From an uncultured Clostridia bacterium (GTDB lineage Bacteria > Bacillota > Clostridia > Christensenellales > CAG-138), in the NCBI GenBank assembly GCA_946411635.1, contig CAMKES010000004.1:1-64000 (forward strand): DNA of 64,000 bases, in the 5' to 3' direction. This document shows, piece by piece, positions 52,664 through 61,208 of the stretch (the first letter of the stretch is position 1; each line of letters starts with the position of its first letter). The notes under the pieces are model-generated. The model was given only the letters and a program-made list of their open reading frames with translations. It was not told the origin of the DNA and ran no database searches. A program made the translations under genes and the position numbers.

Positions 52664-54163
52664 TCAGATGATCTTCTGAATGATGTCCGCTTCGGAAAGC
52701 GACTCCGACCGCATAAACTCGCCGGTCTGTCTGCCGTCCTTCATCGTGATGATGCGATCTGCCATGCCGATCAGTTCCATCATTTCTTCGGAAACCATCA
52801 GCACCGAGATCCCCTGCTTTTTGAAATCCTCCATCAAACGGTAGATCTTGGCCTTGACGCCGACGTCGATGCCGCGCGTCGGGCAGTCCATGATGAAGAT
52901 CCGCGAATCGTTTGCAAGCCATTTGGCAATGACGACCTTCTGCTTGTTGCCGCCGGACAGGTCCTTCGCCATCTGCATGACGCTCTGCATCTTGACTTCC
53001 ATGATCTTCGCCTGTTCGTTCGCCATTTTCCGTTCGGCACGCGGCGAGATGTAGATCCACTTTCTGATCTTGTCAAGCGAGGACGCCACGATGTTGTCCT
53101 TGATGCTGGTCGGCTGGAAGAGCGATTCCTTGTCTCTGTCCTTCGGGATGTACGCGATCTTGTGCTTCACGGACGTGGTCGTGTTGTGAATCTTTATGCC
53201 GCCCTCGGTCAGCGTCACGCTGCCGTGCGTGGGTTTGATCGCGCCGAATACGGTCTTCAGGACCTCGTGCATGCCGCAGTCGGAAAGTCCGCCGAAGCCG
53301 AGGATCTCGCCCTTGTGCAGATCGAAGCTGATATCGCGGAACGCGCCGTCGACCGTCAGGTGCTTGGCGGAGAGCACGACCTCGTCCCCGTGCGTGCATT
53401 CAAAGTCCGCCCGGTAATAGGAACCCTCGAACTCGCGTCCGATCATTTTCTGACGCATGTTGTCCGGATTGATATCGTCTCCGTGCAGAAGATCGATGAA
53501 CACGCCGTCACGCAGAATCATGACTTCGTCGCACAGATGCTGCACCTCGGAAAGGTCGTGGGAAATGATCAGGATCGCCGTGCCTTTTGCTTTCTGTTCG
53601 GCAATGATCTCATAGATGCGCTCGACGCCCTTCTTGGACAGCGCCGTCGTCGTCTCGTCGATGATCAGAATGTCCGGCTGCTTCGAAAGCGAGCGCGCCG
53701 TCTCGATCATCTTGCGGTCCTCGAACGAATACTTTTCGATGGGCTGCGAAGGATCGACGTGCGCGAGTCCGTTCTCGTTCAGGATCTCCTTCGCACGCGC
53801 GATCAGCCGGCGCATGTTGACCATGCCGCCTTTGCCGAAGCTGTCCTCCTCGCCGAGGAACATGTTCTCCGCAACCGTCATGCCGTCGATCGTTCCCTGC
53901 TCCTGCGTCAGGTACTGGATACCGGCTTTTCTCGCTTCAAGCACCGAACCCGGCTTGTACGCCGCGCCCTTGTAGGTCATCTGCCCCTTCGTTGGAGGAT
54001 ATACACCCGCGATCATGCTTGACAGCGTGGATTTGCCGGAACCGTTTTCGCCGACAAGCCCGAGAACCGTGCCCTGACGCAGTTCGATGGTGACATCCGT
54101 AACCGCTTTCGTGGCGCCGAATTCCTTGAACATGTGTTCTGCTTTAAGAATCGTTTCCGCCAT
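52664..54163 (-). CDS. Sugar ABC transporter ATP-binding protein (two ATPase domains)
   Basis: 499 aa with tandem nucleotide-binding domains, as in RbsA/MglA. Domain 1 has Walker A GENGSGKST, signature KYSFEDRKMIETARSL and Walker B DILIIDETT. Domain 2 has a degenerate Walker A (GFGGLSDCGMHE) but a good signature LSGGNKQKVVIAKWL and an altered Walker B (RIFIMDCPTRG). One intact and one degenerate site is normal in this family. It is the third gene of the sugar operon. Confidence 0.94.
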   Translation of the reverse strand: MAETILKAEHMFKEFGATKAVTDVTIELRQGTVLGLVGENGSGKSTLSSMIAGVYPPTKGQMTYKGAAYKPGSVLEARKAGIQYLTQEQGTIDGMTVAENMFLGEEDSFGKGGMVNMRRLIARAKEILNENGLAHVDPSQPIEKYSFEDRKMIETARSLSKQPDILIIDETTTALSKKGVERIYEIIAEQKAKGTAILIISHDLSEVQHLCDEVMILRDGVFIDLLHGDDINPDNMRQKMIGREFEGSYYRADFECTHGDEVVLSAKHLTVDGAFRDISFDLHKGEILGFGGLSDCGMHEVLKTVFGAIKPTHGSVTLTEGGIKIHNTTTSVKHKIAYIPKDRDKESLFQPTSIKDNIVASSLDKIRKWIYISPRAERKMANEQAKIMEVKMQSVMQMAKDLSGGNKQKVVIAKWLANDSRIFIMDCPTRGIDVGVKAKIYRLMEDFKKQGISVLMVSEEMMELIGMADRIITMKDGRQTGEFMRSESLSEADIIQKII

Positions 54164-54183
54164 ATTGCTCTCCTTTCCGAACC

Positions 54184-56608
<2,425 letters not shown>

Positions 56609-56675
56609 TTTCGCGTCTCCTCCCGTTCTGAAATCGCGCCAAGCCGGATTTATAAATACTCCGTTCTTGATTATA

Positions 56676-56713
56676 ATTATAAAGTTTTTGAGCGGAGCGG
56701 CAAGTTATAACTT
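56676..56713 (-). promoter_or_regulatory. Promoter and palindromic operator of the sugar operon
   Basis: On the minus strand TTGCCG (56703-56698), a 16-bp spacer and TATAAT (56681-56676). A perfect 12-bp palindrome AAGTTATAACTT (56702-56713) abuts and partly overlaps the -35. Its TAACTTG segment recurs at both VOC gene promoters. Confidence 0.6.
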
Positions 56714-56844
56714 TTCGGGTGCATCATACCCGTGTTATATTTTTTCCTGTTCGTAACACCCCGCGGGATAAACCGGCAAACGAATAAAGGGATCGTTCCG
56801 TTTCCGGAAAGATCCCCCGACCGGTAAAGTGCGCTGTGCGGCAG

Positions 56845-57423
56845 TTATACTTTTTTCTGCGGATATTTCAGACGATTGCGGAAATCGTCCAGCGTGTTCG
56901 TTTCATAGGCCCGGATCACGTCGCGCAGATCGTCTCCCGTGAACACTTCGTGAAGCGGCATCGCGCCGACCAGTTCGATATATTCGTCCTCTACGGATTC
57001 GCTGAACCCGTTTCTTGCCCATTTCTGCATGGTCTCGCACCACGCGGTCTGCGTCGTTCTGGACCCCTGCGCGCCCGTGGTTTCAAAGGATACGCGGCAA
57101 AGCGCGCGCACGAACGAATCGCTTGCCTGTTCATCCTTCAGGATTTTTCCGTAGAACGCGGCGTTGTTTTTTATGGTGTTCAGAATGCAGAAAACGATCG
57201 ACTTCCACTCTGCATTTCTTCCATAGATCTTGGAGAACAGCATCAGGTCTTCATAGCAGATCTGTTCGACCAGATCGAATATATCGGAATAGTTCCGGTA
57301 AAACGTCATATGCGAAACTTCCGCCGCATCGATCACGTCCTTGACTTTGATGCTCGAAAACGGCTTCTGTCGAAGCACGTCCAGGAATGCTTGGGCTATT
57401 TTTTTCTTTGTGGATTCATTCAC
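56845..57423 (-). CDS. TetR/AcrR-family transcriptional regulator
   Basis: About 192 aa from a GTG start. The N-terminal helix-turn-helix is KPFSSIKVKDVIDAAEVSHMTFYRNYSDIFDL (named by its parts: IKVKDVIDAAEVS and MTFYRNYSD), and the C-terminal helical domain binds an unknown ligand. The open frame extends to an ATG at 57498, but that codon lies in the -35 box, so the GTG at 57423 with AAGGAG upstream is preferred. It sits between the sugar operon and the divergent zinc-ribbon/VOC genes and is the natural candidate to bind the element shared by their promoters. Confidence 0.88.
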   Translation of the reverse strand: MNESTKKKIAQAFLDVLRQKPFSSIKVKDVIDAAEVSHMTFYRNYSDIFDLVEQICYEDLMLFSKIYGRNAEWKSIVFCILNTIKNNAAFYGKILKDEQASDSFVRALCRVSFETTGAQGSRTTQTAWCETMQKWARNGFSESVEDEYIELVGAMPLHEVFTGDDLRDVIRAYETNTLDDFRNRLKYPQKKV

Positions 57424-57469
57424 CCGTTTGTCCGTCTCCTTTTTCTGCTTCCGCAGATTTTCAGGTATT

Positions 57470-57498
57470 ATTATACGATAAGTATGCGGAAAATGCAA
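57470..57498 (-). promoter_or_regulatory. Promoter of the TetR gene
   Basis: On the minus strand TTGCAT (57498-57493), a 17-bp spacer and TATAAT (57475-57470). Confidence 0.7.
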
Positions 57499-57667
57499 CT
57501 TTTTAGGCGCAAAAACCTTATATTCTGCTGTAATTAACTGTTCATCGTGCGATTAACGGGCGTGTATTTATGCAACCGTCCATAAGATAGAGTTCCGCTC
57601 TTCGCGATCGTTTGCGATACATCCGGTTGCAGATCTCACATATTCTGAGGATTCGGGATGCGGCTCT

Positions 57668-57707
57668 AACTTGCATCCGGCAGACAAATACGGAACAATA
57701 GAATTGT
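57668..57707 (+). promoter_or_regulatory. Promoter/operator region of the first VOC gene
   Basis: TAAC-TTGCAT (57668-57676) followed after 17 bp by AACAAT (57694-57699). The -10 overlaps the dyad ACAAT-AGA-ATTGT (57695-57707). A second weak TTGCAA/AACAAT pair lies nearer the gene. The rest of the 57424-57767 gap shows nothing else. Confidence 0.4.
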
Positions 57708-57767
57708 ATTTGCAATCCAATGTGATTTCAAAACAATCAATCTCATAAACATACAAGGAGGTCGCTT

Positions 57768-59045
57768 ATGAAGTACATCTATACCTGTTTCAAGTGCGGA
57801 TTCCCGATGGCAGTCGAAGAAGAAGACTGCCCCGAATTCTGCCCTTCCTGCTCCGCTCCGAAGTCGCAGTACCTGCGGGAGCCGTGGTGCGGCAGCATTG
57901 AGAAGCGCAGGATCCACGTCGATCCGATGGGACCCGATCCCGACTGGCCGAAGTACGACATCGCCTACCACCACCCGAAGGCGTTTCCGAAGGGCACGCG
58001 TCACGGTCAGGTGCGCCGCTTCGTTACCTATTATAAGGACCTCGTTCCGACGCGCGAATTTTACGAGAAGGTTTTCGGCTGGGACACCGTTCCGATCGAA
58101 GCCGATCGGGATAAAGATCGGCCGACCTTTCTCTGCGCGACCGGTCCCGGCTTCCCGAACTGGGAACCGCGTTTCGGTTCCACCGGCTACGGTTTCCTGA
58201 AGCCGGTCGAGGCCGATCCGACCGGTGTGCATCCGCATTTCGTCGTCGAGGTCGACGACGTGGAAGAGATCGCGAAGAAGATCGTTCCCTACGGCGGGAC
58301 CGTCATCCGCGGCAGATACGAAGAGGACGGCAAGATCTACGCCGTGCTCGCCGACACCGAGGGCAATCCGTTCATCGTGTGGCAGACGCCTGCCGACGTG
58401 ACCTTCAGCGAGCCGGAATCGCAGGTCTATTATAAATGGGACCGCACGAATCCGTATAAGTATGACCGGATGTACAAGTCCGATTTCGATCCGAAATCAC
58501 ACTATCCCTTCCGTGCGCCGAAGAAGTTCACGCGCAAATCGCTGCACGGACGTCCGCGCTTCGGAAACATCTTCTATCGCACGGGCAATTTCAAGGCGTT
58601 CCAGAAGTTCTGGATCGATCTGTTCGGCTGGGACTTCTTCGAGCTGCCCGCCGCCGTCGGCGGAAAAGAGCCCGGCGATCCGAATCCCGGCTGTCTCATC
58701 GCGACCGGTCCGAGTTATGAAACGTGGGAAGGCTGCGTGCCCGGGCACATGAACCTCGGCTGCTATCCGTTTGAGGGTGACGCGCTGCCCGAGGTCAGCT
58801 TCGGTATGGAGATCCATATGGATGTGCCGATCGCGATGACCGCCGCGGAAGTCGAGAATTTCGGCGGCAAAGTCGGCGACGACGTGCCGAAGTTCGATAA
58901 TGCGAACTGGTTTGCGACCTTCACCGCGTGGGACCCGAGCGGCAACAAGCTTTCACTCTCCAAGTGCCCCGATTCGCGCACCTGGGACGAGGCGGAAGCC
59001 GGCTGGGACACCTGGGATCCGCAGCTGTTCAAATCCGGGATCTGA
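57768..59045 (+). CDS. Zinc-ribbon / double VOC-domain protein, paralogue 1
   Basis: 425 aa. The N-terminal rubredoxin-like knuckle pair (CFKCG at residues 8-12 and CPSC at about 28) is followed by RRIHVDP..DPDWPKYD. Two VOC/glyoxalase-type halves follow, each announced by FGWD: one at about 80-205 (FYEKVFGWD) and one at about 265-410 (FWIDLFGWD). Conserved ATGPGFPNWEP, ATGPSY and GHMN segments are shared with the next gene. VOC proteins act as isomerases, lyases or dioxygenases on small molecules, often with a metal; a rubredoxin-type ribbon could provide electrons or structure. I know no characterised member with this layout. The ribosome site is AAGGAGGTCGCTT. It is probably cytoplasmic. 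Confidence 0.85.
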   Translation: MKYIYTCFKCGFPMAVEEEDCPEFCPSCSAPKSQYLREPWCGSIEKRRIHVDPMGPDPDWPKYDIAYHHPKAFPKGTRHGQVRRFVTYYKDLVPTREFYEKVFGWDTVPIEADRDKDRPTFLCATGPGFPNWEPRFGSTGYGFLKPVEADPTGVHPHFVVEVDDVEEIAKKIVPYGGTVIRGRYEEDGKIYAVLADTEGNPFIVWQTPADVTFSEPESQVYYKWDRTNPYKYDRMYKSDFDPKSHYPFRAPKKFTRKSLHGRPRFGNIFYRTGNFKAFQKFWIDLFGWDFFELPAAVGGKEPGDPNPGCLIATGPSYETWEGCVPGHMNLGCYPFEGDALPEVSFGMEIHMDVPIAMTAAEVENFGGKVGDDVPKFDNANWFATFTAWDPSGNKLSLSKCPDSRTWDEAEAGWDTWDPQLFKSGI

Positions 59046-59069
59046 GCCATGTTCTGAATAATTATGAGA

Positions 59070-59098
59070 GACCGTCCGTTTTTACGGGCGGTCTTTTT
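59070..59098 (+). terminator. Terminator after the first VOC gene
   Basis: Stem GACCGTCCG / CGGGCGGTC (one wobble) with a TTTTTA loop and TTTTT. It makes the two paralogues separate transcription units. Confidence 0.85.
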
Positions 59099-59146
59099 CG
59101 TTAGAATTCATCACGGATCGTTCGCCCGATGTTACAAACCGCGCGG

Positions 59147-59212
59147 TTGTTATCAATATGAGATAAACAGATGCGTTTATAACTTGAGAACCGTCAGGAA
59201 ACCGGATATGGT
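59147..59212 (+). promoter_or_regulatory. Promoter/operator region of the second VOC gene
   Basis: TTGAGA (59184-59189), a 17-bp spacer and TATGGT (59207-59212). The -35 is preceded by TTATAAC, giving TTATAACTT (59177-59185), the same nine bases as half of the palindrome at the sugar operon. Further upstream is the dyad GTTATC-AATATGA-GATAAAC (59150-59169). Confidence 0.45.
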
Positions 59213-59274
59213 AAGAATGAAAAAAGGATAAATACACATCCGAAAATCATAATATTACAGAAAGGAAGAATCCC

Positions 59275-60558
59275 ATGAGAAAAATCTACACCTGCTTCAC
59301 CTGCGGAACCGCCTATGATCTCGAAGAGGAAGTCGCCCCGAAAGTCTGCCCGTATTGCGGGAAGAGCATCATCTTCGAGGAACCCTTTATCACCAGCTTC
59401 GACGACCGCCGCATCCATGTCGATCCCATTCTTCCCGATCCCGACTGGGATAAGTATGACGTTTCTTTCCACCATGCAAAAGCGTTCCCGGCGCACTCCC
59501 GCCACGGACAGGTGCGCAGAGCCGTGCTCGGCTATGACGACGCGGCGCTCGCCAAAAAATACTACGAAGACGTCTTCGGCTGGGACATCGTGCTTGCCAA
59601 GGGCGAGGACCCGGACAATCCCGAACCGCTGTACTTTGCAGCGACCGGCGACGGCTTCGACAACTGGGAGCCGATGTTCCCCTCCTTCACTTATGCCTAC
59701 CTGAAGTCCAAAAAGAAGGACGTTGAGGCGAAAAACCCGAAGTTCCTCGTGGAGGTGGACGATCTCAATGCGATCCTCGAAAAGATCCCCGCGTACGGCG
59801 GCAAGGTGCTCCGCACGCCGTACGAGAACGTCGAGGGCGTGACCTACGCCGTTGCGGAAGACTCGGAGGGCAACCCGTTCTATCTGACGCAGACGCCCGA
59901 AGGTCTCGATTGGAACGCACCCGAAAATCAGGTCAACTTTGACGTGCGCGAATACCCGCAGATGTACCGCGAAGGTCTCAAAAACCAGGGCAAGGTGCCG
60001 GAGTACATCGGCCGTCCGCCGAAGAAGTTCCCCGAACAGGATCTGCACGGACGTCTCCGTTTCGGCAACATTTACTATAAGGATTTCCGCCGCTGGCAGA
60101 AGTTCTGGGTCGATCTGTTCGGCTGGGACATGATCGAACTGCCCGGCAGCGCAGGCGGCAAGGAAGAGGGCGCGGAAAATCCGACCCTGATCGCCGCGAC
60201 CGGTCCGAGTTACTACGATTACGAAGGTCTCGTGCCGGGACATATGAACTTCATGGTCACGCACACCGATGAAGAGACCGTGCCGGACGTTGAGTTCGTC
60301 ATCGAGATCCGCATGACGGAAAGCCCGAAGGTCACCGTCGACAAGATCCTTGCGCTCGGCGGCAAGCTGCTCGGCGAGATCCCCGATGCGGACAACTGGG
60401 CCAGCATGTTCCCGGTTGCGGACCCGTTCGGCAACGTCTATAAGCTTTGGAAGTGCCCCGACACCCGCACCTGGACGGATCCCGAATCCGGCTGGAAGGA
60501 TATGCCGGAAGAACACATCGATAAGCTCTCGCTGTTCTGGCCGCCCAAAAGCTTCTGA
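59275..60558 (+). CDS. Zinc-ribbon / double VOC-domain protein, paralogue 2
   Basis: 427 aa, with the same layout as the preceding gene: CFTCG and CPYCG knuckles (residues about 8-28), RRIHVDP..DPDWDKYD, and two VOC halves marked YYEDVFGWD and FWVDLFGWD. ATGPSY, GHMN and the CPDTRTW close are shared. Identity is clear but far from complete, so the two may form a heterodimer or act on different substrates. It begins after AAAGGAAGAATCCC, with its own promoter and terminator. The neighbourhood (TetR, beta-glucoside uptake) suggests action on an imported glycoside, its aglycone or a sugar derivative; this is inference. Confidence 0.85.
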   Translation: MRKIYTCFTCGTAYDLEEEVAPKVCPYCGKSIIFEEPFITSFDDRRIHVDPILPDPDWDKYDVSFHHAKAFPAHSRHGQVRRAVLGYDDAALAKKYYEDVFGWDIVLAKGEDPDNPEPLYFAATGDGFDNWEPMFPSFTYAYLKSKKKDVEAKNPKFLVEVDDLNAILEKIPAYGGKVLRTPYENVEGVTYAVAEDSEGNPFYLTQTPEGLDWNAPENQVNFDVREYPQMYREGLKNQGKVPEYIGRPPKKFPEQDLHGRLRFGNIYYKDFRRWQKFWVDLFGWDMIELPGSAGGKEEGAENPTLIAATGPSYYDYEGLVPGHMNFMVTHTDEETVPDVEFVIEIRMTESPKVTVDKILALGGKLLGEIPDADNWASMFPVADPFGNVYKLWKCPDTRTWTDPESGWKDMPEEHIDKLSLFWPPKSF

Positions 60559-60591
60559 TCCCACAGTTGAAACTTCCTTCCCTTCCTGATA

Positions 60592-60626
60592 AAAGGACTG
60601 CCGGTTCGCCGGGCAGTCCTTTTTTA
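60592..60626 (+). terminator. Terminator after the second VOC gene
   Basis: Stem GGACTGCC / GGGCAGTCC with an inner GG..CC, then TTTTTT. Confidence 0.87.
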
Positions 60627-60685
60627 TCTGATTTGTTACAGAGAACGAACGCTGCGCGCCAGTGAGAATCGATGATCAGCCGCAG

Positions 60686-60897
60686 TAAAAATGACCATCC
60701 CGGTTGGGATGGTCATTTTTATGGCAGCGGCGATCCGATACGGAGAAATCCGATCAGAAACAGCGCAGCGCGCTGAACAAGGATATTTCTCCGAGAACGC
60801 GCTGATCCGCGCCGAGGGCGCGGGCGCGTTACCGAACGGGCGCTTCGCGCCCGCTCTCATAAGGAGCGACGCGACAAAAAAACAGCCCCCATGAAGG
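60686..60897 (+). repeat. Hairpin plus element related to the 114-bp family start (partial)
   Basis: A perfect hairpin AATGACCATCCC / GGGATGGTCATT (60686-60716) with TTTTT is followed by ATGGCAGCGGCGA, the same 13 bases that open copy A. The sequence after it differs and stays open for 57 codons (MAAAIRYGEIRSETAQ.. to the TGA at 60892-60894). It has no Shine-Dalgarno and no recognised homologue. Together with copy C it fills the 650-bp gap between the second VOC gene and purL. Confidence 0.4.
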
Positions 60898-60911
60898 GGG
60901 CTGATTTTTTG

Positions 60912-61025
60912 GTAGCGGCGAGGGACGTGCTGGAGTATGCAAGATTGCACCTGCCGATCCTGCTCGGAACGCATACTTCCGTCCGGCGAAAGCAGCCCCC
61001 GCGCGAAGTACATCGGTTCCGTTGA
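60912..61025 (+). repeat. 114-bp dispersed element, copy C
   Basis: Same length, frame and stop as copies A and B, reading VAARDVLEYAR.. LPILLGT.. ending VHRFR. It is preceded by a CAGCCCCC-ATGA-GGGGGCTG hairpin with TTTTTT (60887-60910). It is the most diverged copy, and differences from A include many silent third-position changes (GAT/GAC, CTT/CTG, GAA/GAG, ACA/ACG). Confidence 0.55.
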
Positions 61026-61164
61026 AATATAGGTCGTCCTTCTCGAAAGCCGATTCCGGAATGCTGCATATATCCGGTCAATACGCGTCCCCCTTTGCGA
61101 TTGTTTTGCCGCCGTTTTCGGATGCCGAACGCAAAGCCGGCGTCCTTTGTTGCATCCCGGAAAA

Positions 61165-61192
61165 GAAAAAAGTCCCAGAAAAGGGACTTTTT
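61165..61192 (-). terminator. Terminator after purL
   Basis: Stem AAAGTCCC / GGGACTTT with a short A-rich loop and flanking A/T runs on both sides, so it works for the minus-strand gene ending at 61209. Confidence 0.82.
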
Positions 61193-61208
61193 AATTTGGA
61201 TGGATTCT

